From Pseudohaliea rubra DSM 19751 (lineage in GTDB: Bacteria > Pseudomonadota > Gammaproteobacteria > Pseudomonadales > Halieaceae), in contig NZ_KN234752.1 of the NCBI RefSeq assembly GCF_000764025.1, positions 37,841 to 101,840 of the forward strand: a DNA stretch of 64,000 nucleotides. Direction: 5' to 3'. The notes under the pieces are model-generated. The model did no database searches. It was given only the letters and a program-made list of their open reading frames with translations, and was not told where the DNA came from. Below are positions 1 to 7,196 of this stretch, one piece after another. Position 1 is the stretch's first letter. Each line of letters begins with the position of its first letter. The position numbers and the translations under genes are program-made.

Positions 1-576
1 GCTACCCGCAGCCTGCGCCTCGGCGCCTGGGACGACGAGCCGGCGCCCTTCCTGGGCCCAGTGATTTCCGCCGGGGCGGCGTCCGGCCTGCTCGCAGCGC
101 AGGATGCGCTCCTCGCCGCCGGGGCCGAAGCCCTCGTGCCCCTGACCGGCAACGCCCGCGGTGCAGCCTTCCTGACACCGGGCATCGTCGACGTCAGCAC
201 CCTCGGCGATGCACTGGCGGACGAGGAGCGCTTCGGCCCGCTGCTGCAGGTGCTTCGCTACGACGATCTCGACGAAGCCATCGCCGGTGCCAATGCCACC
301 CGCTACGGCCTCGCTGCCGGTGTCATCGGCGACGCCGAGGACCGCTACCGCTACTGCCTGGAACGGCTCCGCGCCGGTATCGTCAACTGGAACGGCCCCA
401 CCACAGGCGCCAGCGGCGCGGCCCCCTTCGGCGGCATCGGCGACTCGGGGAACCTGCGCCCCAGCGCCTGGTACGCGGCAGACTACTGCGCCTATCCGGT
501 CGCCTCCGTGGAGCTGCCGGCTGTCGCCGTGCCAGAGAACCCCGTGCCCGGTACCCCCTGGAGCAGGGACGCCTGA
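1..576 (+). CDS. astD: Succinylglutamate-semialdehyde dehydrogenase, C-terminal part (partial)
   Basis: The reading frame is open from base 1 and belongs to a gene that begins outside the window; only about the last 190 residues are present. AstD oxidises N-succinyl-L-glutamate 5-semialdehyde to N-succinylglutamate with NAD+, in the cytoplasmic arginine succinyltransferase (AST) pathway. The segment carries the distinctive C-terminal AstD signature: NWNGPTTGASGAAPFGGIG around 389-441, then RPSAWYAADYCAYPVASVE. The catalytic Cys and Glu of the aldehyde dehydrogenase fold lie upstream of the window and cannot be checked. The gene is followed after 5 bases by a short GTG reading frame that overlaps an M20 hydrolase gene, so an ast-type operon probably runs to 1906. 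The identification rests on the characteristic C-terminus and is firm. Confidence 0.9.
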   Translation, partial: ATRSLRLGAWDDEPAPFLGPVISAGAASGLLAAQDALLAAGAEALVPLTGNARGAAFLTPGIVDVSTLGDALADEERFGPLLQVLRYDDLDEAIAGANATRYGLAAGVIGDAEDRYRYCLERLRAGIVNWNGPTTGASGAAPFGGIGDSGNLRPSAWYAADYCAYPVASVELPAVAVPENPVPGTPWSRDA

Positions 577-581
577 CTGCC

Positions 582-680
582 GTGGAGCCAAACAACCCCT
601 TCGACCGGCTCTGGGACGATTACCTGACCCATGCGTCCAGCGCCGACAGGATCTTCGAAAACACGGACCAACGCACATGA
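582..680 (+). pseudogene. Short 32-residue frame, possibly a remnant of a DUF1338 gene
   Basis: A GTG-initiated frame of 32 codons starts 5 bases after astD and ends with TGA inside the ATGA start overlap of the next gene. Its product includes the segment NNPFDRLWDDYLTHASSADRI. This resembles, from memory, the N-terminal beginning of DUF1338 (PF07063, YdcJ-like, non-haem iron 2-oxoadipate dioxygenase/decarboxylase) proteins, which start with a motif like LFxxLWxDYxxxxPxAxxI and are encoded beside astD in some Gammaproteobacteria. If so, almost the whole DUF1338 gene has been deleted and only its first exon-like stub kept, fused in overlap to the M20 gene. Alternatively it is a leader peptide that couples translation to the hydrolase. 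The alignment is short, so the call is tentative. Confidence 0.35.
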
Positions 681-1906
681 GCAACCTCGACAGCACCATT
701 CGCGATGCCGCCCTCGCCTTCGTCGCCGAGGGTGCCGACACCATGCGCGCCGAGACCATCGCCCTGGCCGGGATCAACTCCGGCAGCTACCACGCGGCGG
801 GGGTCAACCGGGTGCGCGAGGCGCTGGCGACGCTGTTCGGGGACCTCGACGCCGAGGCCGAGGTACTGCCCTCACCGCCGCTGGAGGTACTCGACGACGA
901 CGGTCGCCTCCGCGAGCGTGCCCTCGGCGACGGTCTGCGGCTGCGCAAGCGACCCGCTGCGCCCTTCCAGGTGTTTCTCTGCGGTCATATGGACACGGTG
1001 TTTGCCGCGGACCACCCCTTTCAGACGGTAACGGCGCTTGATGACGACACCCTCGGCGGGCCCGGTGTCGCCGATCTCAAGGGTGGCCTCGTGCTTATGC
1101 ACCGCGCGCTGCTGGCCCTGGAGCGCAGCCCCCTGGCGGAGAAGATCGGCTGGGAGGTGCTGCTGAACCCGGACGAGGAAATCGGTTCGCCGCTGTCGGC
1201 GCCCTGGATCGTCGAGGCAGCACGCCGCGCCGATGTCGGCCTGATTTACGAGCCCAGCTTCCCCGACGGCAGCCTCGCCGGCCGGCGCAAGGGTTCCGGC
1301 AACTTTTCTCTCCTCGCAAGGGGCCGCGCCGCCCACGCAGGCCGGGAGCACCACCTCGGCCGCAACGCCATCCGCCTGCTCAGCGAGGCGCTGGTCGCCA
1401 TAGACGATCTCAATGGCCGGCGCGAGGGCGTGACCTTCAACCCGGGCTTCGTGCATGGCGGCGGCGCCGTGAACATCGTGCCGGATACGGCCGTGGGCCG
1501 TTTCAATATCCGCGTGGAGCAGCCGGAAGACACGGCCTGGTGCGAGCGGGAGCTCGCGGCGATCATCGACGGGCTGAACGAGCGGGACGGGCTGTCTCTG
1601 GCACTGCACGGCGGTTTCACCCGCCCGCCTAAGGTCCCGGGGCCCGCCAACGAGCGCCTCTTCGACCTGGCCCGGGACTGCGGCGCCAGCCTCGGCGTAG
1701 AACTCGCCGTGAAGCCCACGGGCGGCTGCTGCGACGGTAACAACCTGGCTGCTGCGGGCGTGCCCAATATCGACACGCTCGGAGTCCACGGCGGCGCGAT
1801 CCACTCCAGCGATGAGTGGATGCGGGTCTCGAGTCTGGTGGAGCGCGGCCAGCTGAGTGCGCTACTGTTGCTGCGTCTGGCGGCGGGGGACTGGCGGGGC
1901 GATTGA
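677..1906 (+). CDS. M20-family zinc hydrolase of the ast locus
   Basis: The product has 409 residues, normal for M20 (ArgE/DapE/carboxypeptidase G2) amidohydrolases. Visible metal-site motifs are H104-x-D106 (FLCGHMDTV), D133 (PGVADLKGG), the catalytic pair E167-E168 (NPDEEIGS) and the late His region in GVHGGAIHSSDEW. A dimerisation lid domain lies between about residues 205 and 320. The ATG at 677 is chosen because it overlaps the stop of the preceding short frame (ATGA), as in coupled genes; the upstream extension to 209 is out of frame with astD and has no support. Family enzymes remove acyl groups or peptide residues from amino acids. Its place directly after astD suggests it hydrolyses N-succinylglutamate in place of the M14-type AstE, but that is inference. 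Confidence 0.8.
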   Translation: MSNLDSTIRDAALAFVAEGADTMRAETIALAGINSGSYHAAGVNRVREALATLFGDLDAEAEVLPSPPLEVLDDDGRLRERALGDGLRLRKRPAAPFQVFLCGHMDTVFAADHPFQTVTALDDDTLGGPGVADLKGGLVLMHRALLALERSPLAEKIGWEVLLNPDEEIGSPLSAPWIVEAARRADVGLIYEPSFPDGSLAGRRKGSGNFSLLARGRAAHAGREHHLGRNAIRLLSEALVAIDDLNGRREGVTFNPGFVHGGGAVNIVPDTAVGRFNIRVEQPEDTAWCERELAAIIDGLNERDGLSLALHGGFTRPPKVPGPANERLFDLARDCGASLGVELAVKPTGGCCDGNNLAAAGVPNIDTLGVHGGAIHSSDEWMRVSSLVERGQLSALLLLRLAAGDWRGD

Positions 1907-2038
1907 GGGATTCGACAGCGGCTGTTTTTTCGGTTGGGCAAACTTGGTCGCGTATTTCAGGGGTGAGTGCGGAATTCTTTTCTCAGCTTTACCCAGCCGG
2001 GTCGCAGCTTCGCTATTCGTTCACCGCAGTTTCCCGGA

Positions 2039-2107
2039 CCGGCGGCGGGAGGATGCCCCCAGTCGCTCCACGATATTCGCTTGGTGGGGGCATCCTCCCG
2101 CCGCCGG
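2039..2107. repeat. Palindrome A: 22 bp perfect stem with conserved 25-base centre
   Basis: Bases 2039-2060 are the exact reverse complement of 2086-2107 (GC-rich arm ending GATGCCCCC). The 25-base centre at 2061-2085 begins AGTCGCTCCACG and ends TTCGCTTGGT. Its outer A and T can extend the stem to 23 bp. There is no T-tract, so it does not look like an ordinary intrinsic terminator. Confidence 0.85.
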
Positions 2108-2144
2108 CCCTACCGTTTGAGCTTCAGAAGTACGCGAGGCGCAA

Positions 2145-2219
2145 GGGGTGAGTGCGGGGTCCTTCTCTCACCAAGCGAATATCGTGGAGCGACTGAGAGA
2201 AGGACCCCGCACTCACCCC
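2145..2219. repeat. Palindrome B: 26 bp perfect stem with the same centre inverted
   Basis: Bases 2145-2170 are the exact reverse complement of 2194-2219 (arm GGGGTGAGTGCGGGGTCC and so on). The 23-base centre at 2171-2193 starts CCAAGCGAATATCG and is identical to the reverse complement of the centre of palindrome A (2062-2084). The two palindromes therefore share the core but have unrelated arms. Confidence 0.85.
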
Positions 2220-2247
2220 GGAAATATGCGAAGAACTCAGAAAAAGA

Positions 2248-2278
2248 CAAAAAAAAGGCCCGCTTGCGCGGGCCTTTT
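2248..2278 (-). terminator. Intrinsic terminator of the cold-shock gene
   Basis: An 11 bp stem, AAAAGGCCCGC (2253-2263) with GCGGGCCTTTT (2268-2278) and a 4-base loop, is followed on the minus strand by a run of T (plus-strand A-run 2248-2256). It lies 16 bases beyond the stop of the minus-strand cold-shock gene, in the right orientation for it. Confidence 0.85.
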
Positions 2279-2294
2279 CGTCAGCGTCTTTCGA

Positions 2295-2504
2295 TCAGAC
2301 GATGACTTCGATGTCCGAAGCCTGCGGACCTTTCTGGCCCTGGCTCACGGTGAACTGGACTTTTTGGCCCTCGAGGAGGGTCTTGAAGCCGCTGCCGTTG
2401 ATGGCGCTGAAGTGTGCAAACACGTCCGGGCCGTTGTCCTGCTCGATGAAGCCGAAGCCCTTGGTTTCGTTGAACCACTTAACCGTGCCGGTTGAAGTTG
2501 CCAT
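2295..2504 (-). CDS. Cold-shock domain protein (CspA family)
   Basis: This 69-residue protein is a single OB-fold cold-shock domain of standard length. RNP1 is KGFGFI at residues 15-20 and RNP2 is VFAHF at 28-32; the start TGTVKWFN and the ending GPQASDI are typical of the family. CspA-type proteins bind single-stranded RNA and DNA and melt RNA secondary structure in the cytoplasm. AAGGA lies upstream of the ATG with suitable spacing. An untranslated leader of more than 100 bases probably precedes it (toward about 2650), as is common for thermoregulated csp mRNAs. The gene is monocistronic, with its own terminator. Which paralogue (CspA, CspD or another) cannot be told from the sequence alone. 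Confidence 0.95.
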   Translation of the reverse strand: MATSTGTVKWFNETKGFGFIEQDNGPDVFAHFSAINGSGFKTLLEGQKVQFTVSQGQKGPQASDIEVIV

Positions 2505-2859
2505 GATGTCAATCCTTTCTATCCAATAAGGTGTGCTCCCTGGGAGCGGTCGTGCTTGAAGTCATGCTGTGCCTTATGGACAAATCGGACGTGAGCCGCT
2601 TGGGGCTGGGACGAACTCAGAGGACATAGTGCTGCAATACTCAAACATCCCCAGCATAGCACCGTTTTAAAGAAAAAGATTGCACTATTTCACAGTTGTT
2701 TTTCCGCCTGCCGCGGCGGCCACCGCATTATCCCCCGGGCGGCCGTGGCATAATGGTGCGTAGCGGCGGTGGAGAGCCGACAGACGGCCCGCTGCGTAAC
2801 CGCCTGCAGGCGACCCTGGAACGCGCCGAGCACGTAAAGCTGCCACAGCGAACGGAACC
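2505..2859. other. Divergent intergenic region between csp and the RND operon
   Basis: This 355-base stretch separates the divergent cold-shock and RND adaptor genes and must hold both promoters and the csp leader. It has an AT-rich patch at about 2660-2700. No convincing operator, RNA gene or further reading frame was recognised. Confidence 0.5.
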
Positions 2860-3930
2860 TTGCCCTTGCTATCACGACTTCCAGGCCTTGTGAGGCCCCT
2901 TGCCATCCTCGCCGTCGCGGCTGCCGTGGCCGCGGTGATGATCAAGAGCCGGCCCGAACTCGAGGCCCGCAATGTTGCCACCCCGCCCCCACTGGTCGCC
3001 GTACAGCCCGTCACTCTGGCTACGGTCCCGGTCACGGTGATCGCGCACGGCAACGTTACCGCCTGGCGCGAACTCACGCTTACCGCCCAGGTTGCCGGGC
3101 GCATCCTCTGGAAGGCGCCGACCTTCGAGCCCGGCGTCGTGGTCGAGGCCGGCGAGCCGCTGCTGCGGATTGACCGCACCGACTACGAGCTGGCTCTGGC
3201 CGAGGCGCGGCGGGATCTTGCCAGCGCCGAGCTTGCGCTTGCCGACGCGAAAGCGCTGCGCCAGTCAGCGCGGATCGACGAAGCGGAGGCTACCGTTGCC
3301 GCCGCCCGGGCACGGATCGCCCGGGCAGAGCGGGATCTCGTCAACACGGAGCTCAGTGCCCCCTACCGCGCGGTAATCGACGAACAGGCAGTCGAGCTCG
3401 GGCAGTTCATCAGCGCGGGCACCAACGTGGGCCGCATTCTCGGCGCAGACCGGGCGGAAATCCGCCTGCCTGTTCCCCCGCAGGATGTCGCCTTCATCAA
3501 CGGCGGCGAGGAGACAGCGGTAATGCTCTTCGCCGAAGGCGCCACCGATGAGGCGCGCTGGACCGGGCGGCTCAAGCGGATTGAGGCACGGGTCGATAGA
3601 GATACCCGAGTCATCCCGGTTGTGGTCGAGGTCGCCGATCCCCTCGACCGCAGCCGTCACCGGCAGCCCCTGCCCTTCGGCCTTTTCGTTCGTGCCGAAA
3701 TCCCGGGACGGGCCGTGCAGGGCGCAGTGGAACTGCCTCAGGCTGCCCTGCACGGCGACGACGTCTTCCTCTTTGCCGACGGTGCCCTCGAGCGGCGCGC
3801 GATCACCGTGGCGCGCCTCAGCAACGGCAGGGCCCTGGTCACCGACGGCCTCGCCACCGGCGACAGGGTGGTCACCACGCGCCTGGAGCTCATGTTCGAC
3901 GGCATGGCGGTCGCCCCCCTCGATGACTGA
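2860..3930 (+). CDS. RND efflux periplasmic adaptor (membrane fusion protein)
   Basis: The product has 356 residues with an N-terminal membrane anchor or signal segment (PLAILAVAAAVAAVMI, about residues 12-28). This is followed by a biotinyl-lipoyl half-motif (TLTAQVAGRILWKAP..EPGVVVEAGEPLLRID), a helical hairpin rich in ALAEARRDL/AELALADAKAL (about residues 105-155), the second lipoyl half (APYRAVIDEQAVELGQFI) and beta-barrel domains. This is the HlyD/AcrA plan. Adaptors of this family join an inner-membrane RND pump to an outer-membrane channel. The start is TTG at 2860; an in-frame GTG at 2890 is possible but would shorten the anchor. The stop lies 8 bases inside the pump gene, so the two are translationally coupled. 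No outer-membrane factor gene is adjacent. Confidence 0.88.
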   Translation: MPLLSRLPGLVRPLAILAVAAAVAAVMIKSRPELEARNVATPPPLVAVQPVTLATVPVTVIAHGNVTAWRELTLTAQVAGRILWKAPTFEPGVVVEAGEPLLRIDRTDYELALAEARRDLASAELALADAKALRQSARIDEAEATVAAARARIARAERDLVNTELSAPYRAVIDEQAVELGQFISAGTNVGRILGADRAEIRLPVPPQDVAFINGGEETAVMLFAEGATDEARWTGRLKRIEARVDRDTRVIPVVVEVADPLDRSRHRQPLPFGLFVRAEIPGRAVQGAVELPQAALHGDDVFLFADGALERRAITVARLSNGRALVTDGLATGDRVVTTRLELMFDGMAVAPLDD

Positions 3931-6900
3931 ATACACCCCCCCGGACCGCCAGCGCGGGGCCGTCGCGTGGATGGCGCGCAACCCCGTGGCCGCCAACCTG
4001 CTTCTGCTCATCGTCATCATTGGCGGCCTCTACGCCATGCAGGCCCTCGACAAGGAAGTGTTTCCCTCCTTCCCCACGGAAACCTTCACGGTCACGGTGC
4101 CCTACCCCGGCAGCTCACCGGAGGAAGTGGAGCGCGGGATCATTCTGCGCATCGAGGAAGCCGTGCGCGACATCGTCGGCATCGAGGAGATCCGCAGCGA
4201 AGCGCGGGAGAGCGTCGGCGTCGTCACTGTCAGCATGGAGCCAGGGAGCGACATGGCCCGGGCCGTGAACCTGGCCAAGGTCCGCGTCGACGGTATCTCC
4301 TCCTTCCCTGCCGACGCCGAGAAACCGATCGTCGAGGAGATCGAGGCGGCCACCGGCGCTATCCGTGTCAGTCTCTTCGGCGATATCGAAGCGCAACAGC
4401 TCAAGGAACTGTCCGAGGAGATCCGCGAAGAGATTCTTGCCCTCGGCAACATCAGTGAGCTTACCGTACTCGGCGAGCGCGCTTACGAAATCTCCATCGA
4501 ACTCTCCGACGAGCGCATGCGCCGCTACGGCCTCACCGTCGACGCTGTGGTCACCGCCATCCAGCAGCGCTCCCGGGACCTGCCGGGGGGCCTTTTGCGC
4601 ACGGACGCCGGCGCGATCACTCTCCGCTCCACGTCCCAGGCCTACCGCGGCCGGGAATTCGAACAGCTCACGCTCATCAGCGGCGACGACGGCACCCGCA
4701 TCCGCGTCGGCGACATCGCCACAGTGCGCGACGGTTTCGCGGAGCAACCGGTGCTCTCCCGCGTCAATGGCAAGCCGGCCCTGACCTTCGATATCGACCG
4801 CGTGGGCGCCCAGAACGTTCTCGAGATCACCACGCTCATCCGCGACTACGTGGCAGAAAAACAGGCTGAGCTGCCGCCGGGCCTCGGCCTGCAGGCCTGG
4901 GCCGACCAGAGCCGGATCCTCCGGGGCCGTATCGAGCTGATGCTGCGCAACGCCGCCTCCGGCGCCATCCTGGTGATCATCGCCCTGGCCCTGTTCCTCG
5001 ATCTGGCCCTCGCTTTCTGGGTCGTGGTGGGGCTGCCCTTTGCGGTACTCGGTTCGCTGGCCGCGATCGGCTTTCTGGGCCTGCCCGTGTCGATCAATGT
5101 GCTGTCGGTGTTCGGCTTCATCCTTGTGCTCGGCCTCCTCGTGGACGATGCCATTGTCACCGCCGAGAGCGCTTACACGCGCCTTGAGCAGGAGGGCAAG
5201 GGCGTCGACAGCGTGATCGGCGGCGTACAGCGGGTGACCACCGCCACGGTCTTCGGTGCCCTTACCACCGTTGTGGCCTTCGGGCCGAGTCTGTTCCTTA
5301 CGGAGGGCTTCGCGCGGATTCTGTCGCACATCGGCTACGTGGTCGTCTTCTGCGTCATCTTCTCGCTCATCGAGACCAAGCTGGTGCTGCCGGCGCACCT
5401 GCGCCACATCCGTGTGCCGCAGCCCGGAGATCGCCTCGGCCCGGTGCGACGGCTGCAGCAGCGTGTGTCCGGTGGCATGATCGCCTTTGCCCGGGGCCCC
5501 TATCGGCGCATGCTCGCCCGGGCTGTGCACTACCGCTACACGACCCTGGCGCTGTTCCTCGCCGGCCTCATGATCTGCCTGGCGCTGGTACCCTCGGGTA
5601 TTCTGCGGGTGGTGTTCTTCCCTTCCGTGCCGTCAGACTCCATTCAGATCAATCTCGACATGCCCCAGGGCACCCCCTGGCAGCGAACCCACGACTACGC
5701 CAGGCGCATCGAGGACTCAGCCTGGGCCATGAACGAACGCTTCAAGGCACAGGACCCGGCCGGCCGCGACGTTATACGTACCCTGCAGCTTCTCTCGGAA
5801 ACCGACACGTCGGCGCGGCTGATCATCGAACTTATCGTGAGCGAGGAGCGTGAGATCGACTCGGTGGTCCTCGGCGGCTGGCTGCGCGAGGAGCTCGGCC
5901 CCCTCCACGGCGTGCGCTCCTTCCGCCTCGATGCCGCCGCAGGCCCCGGGGGCTCGCCGATTGACGTGCAGCTGCGTGGGCGCGACCTCGAGCAACTGCG
6001 GCAGGCGGCGAGCGAACTCAAGGTGCAGCTGGCGCAGGTCGACGGCGTGCGCGATATCCGCGACAGCTTCAACGCCGGCGGCCGGGAGCTGGATATCCGG
6101 GTGACCCCGGAAGGCGAAGCCCTGGGCCTTACCGATGTGGAACTGGCGCGCCAGGTGCGCCAGGCGTTCTTCGGCGCCGAGGTGCAGCGGGTGCAGCGCG
6201 GCCGCGACGAGGTCCGGGTGTACGTGCGACTGCCGGAGGAGGACCGCTCGCGCCTCGACACGCTCCAGGAGCTCTGGATCAGCTTGCCGAGCGGCAACCG
6301 GGCTCCCTTCTCGGTGGTGGGCCAGGCCCGGGAGCAGGCGGGCCTCAGCGTGATCAACCGCATCGATCTGTCCCGCGTCGTCGATGTGCAGGCCGATATC
6401 GACAAGGCGGTCATTTCCTCGGCAGAAGTCATGGACCTTATCGAGGCCGCCATGCTGCCGGACATCCTCGCCCGGCATCCATCGGTGCGCTACAGCGTCG
6501 CCGGCGAAGTCGAAGAGCAACGCGATACGTCCCAGGCCCTGCTCTATGGCGGTGTGCTGGTGCTCCTGCTCATCTACGCGGCCCTGGCCATCCCCCTGAA
6601 GAGCTACCTCGAGCCGCTGCTGATCATGTCCGTGATCCCCTTCGGCGTGACCGGCGCCTTCCTCGGCCACCTGATCCTCGGCATGGACGTGAGTATTCTC
6701 TCCGCCATCGGCATCATCGGCCTCATCGGCGTTGTCGTGAACGACAGCCTGGTGCTCGTGGACTTCATCAACCACTTCATCGATGAGGGTCACGACTGGA
6801 AAGAGGCGGTGCTCGAGGCGGGGCCGATGCGTTTCCGCGCCGTGATTCTGACCTCCCTCACCACCTTTCTCGGCTTGCTGCCGATCCAGCTCGAAACGTC

Positions 6901-7057
6901 CATCCAGGCGCAATTCGTCAAGCCCATGGCCACCTCCGTGGCCTTCGGTGTGTTCTTCTCCACGGTGGTGACGCTGTTCCTGGTGCCGACGCTCTACTAC
7001 GTGTCCCAGGACGTCCGCCGGGGCTTCCGGCGGCCGCGCTCTACCCACAGCAACTGA
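3923..7057 (+). CDS. RND-family efflux permease (inner-membrane pump)
   Basis: The product has 1044 residues, the usual RND length, with the duplicated plan of one N-terminal helix (NLLLLIVIIGGLYAM), a large periplasmic loop and a six-helix bundle, repeated. The TM4-type proton-relay segment LGLLVDDAIVTAE keeps the conserved Asp pair, and the second half has VVVNDSLVLVDF. The periplasmic start VFPSFPTETFTVTVPYPGSSPEEVE is typical of the HAE1-like and AcrB/SwrC-like groups. It exports substrates from the periplasm or membrane using the proton motive force. The ATG at 3923 overlaps the adaptor stop; the frame upstream to 3548 is only the shadow of the adaptor gene. The substrate cannot be predicted. 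Confidence 0.9.
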   Translation: MTEYTPPDRQRGAVAWMARNPVAANLLLLIVIIGGLYAMQALDKEVFPSFPTETFTVTVPYPGSSPEEVERGIILRIEEAVRDIVGIEEIRSEARESVGVVTVSMEPGSDMARAVNLAKVRVDGISSFPADAEKPIVEEIEAATGAIRVSLFGDIEAQQLKELSEEIREEILALGNISELTVLGERAYEISIELSDERMRRYGLTVDAVVTAIQQRSRDLPGGLLRTDAGAITLRSTSQAYRGREFEQLTLISGDDGTRIRVGDIATVRDGFAEQPVLSRVNGKPALTFDIDRVGAQNVLEITTLIRDYVAEKQAELPPGLGLQAWADQSRILRGRIELMLRNAASGAILVIIALALFLDLALAFWVVVGLPFAVLGSLAAIGFLGLPVSINVLSVFGFILVLGLLVDDAIVTAESAYTRLEQEGKGVDSVIGGVQRVTTATVFGALTTVVAFGPSLFLTEGFARILSHIGYVVVFCVIFSLIETKLVLPAHLRHIRVPQPGDRLGPVRRLQQRVSGGMIAFARGPYRRMLARAVHYRYTTLALFLAGLMICLALVPSGILRVVFFPSVPSDSIQINLDMPQGTPWQRTHDYARRIEDSAWAMNERFKAQDPAGRDVIRTLQLLSETDTSARLIIELIVSEEREIDSVVLGGWLREELGPLHGVRSFRLDAAAGPGGSPIDVQLRGRDLEQLRQAASELKVQLAQVDGVRDIRDSFNAGGRELDIRVTPEGEALGLTDVELARQVRQAFFGAEVQRVQRGRDEVRVYVRLPEEDRSRLDTLQELWISLPSGNRAPFSVVGQAREQAGLSVINRIDLSRVVDVQADIDKAVISSAEVMDLIEAAMLPDILARHPSVRYSVAGEVEEQRDTSQALLYGGVLVLLLIYAALAIPLKSYLEPLLIMSVIPFGVTGAFLGHLILGMDVSILSAIGIIGLIGVVVNDSLVLVDFINHFIDEGHDWKEAVLEAGPMRFRAVILTSLTTFLGLLPIQLETSIQAQFVKPMATSVAFGVFFSTVVTLFLVPTLYYVSQDVRRGFRRPRSTHSN

Positions 7058-7196
7058 ACGGGCGAGCGTCATCACCCTGTCACCGTTTCTTAACGCCGCA
7101 GTCATTCCCCGGTAATACCTCACACGTACCCTACAGTCCGTTTCGCTACGGGACGCGTTGTATCCCCCCGCATCAAAGCCGATCACGAGGACTGTC

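Larger units (their letters stand above)
1944..2232. repeat. Intergenic cluster of inverted repeats around two palindromes
   Basis: Nothing codes between the M20 gene and the cold-shock gene. Instead the segment is built of repeats. A unit of about 40 bases containing GGGGTGAGTGCGG followed by a pyrimidine-rich CTT(C/T)TCTCA block appears at about 1944-1985, again from 2145 to 2170, and in inverse orientation at about 2194-2232. The first and last copies also share the flank CGC(A/G)TATTTC. Between them lie the two perfect palindromes described separately. A weak third relative of the palindrome loop (GTCGC then TATTCG) can be read at 2001-2020. Confidence 0.75.

Noticed and set aside
872..1941. 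Two minus-strand frames opposite the M20 hydrolase
   Set aside because: The plus-strand hydrolase has all metal-site motifs; the opposite frames show only GC-rich composition bias.
2039..2219. The palindromes as ordinary bidirectional terminators for the M20 and csp genes
   Set aside because: The csp gene already has a textbook terminator at 2248-2278, the palindrome centres are long and identical in inverse orientation, and no T-tracts follow them.
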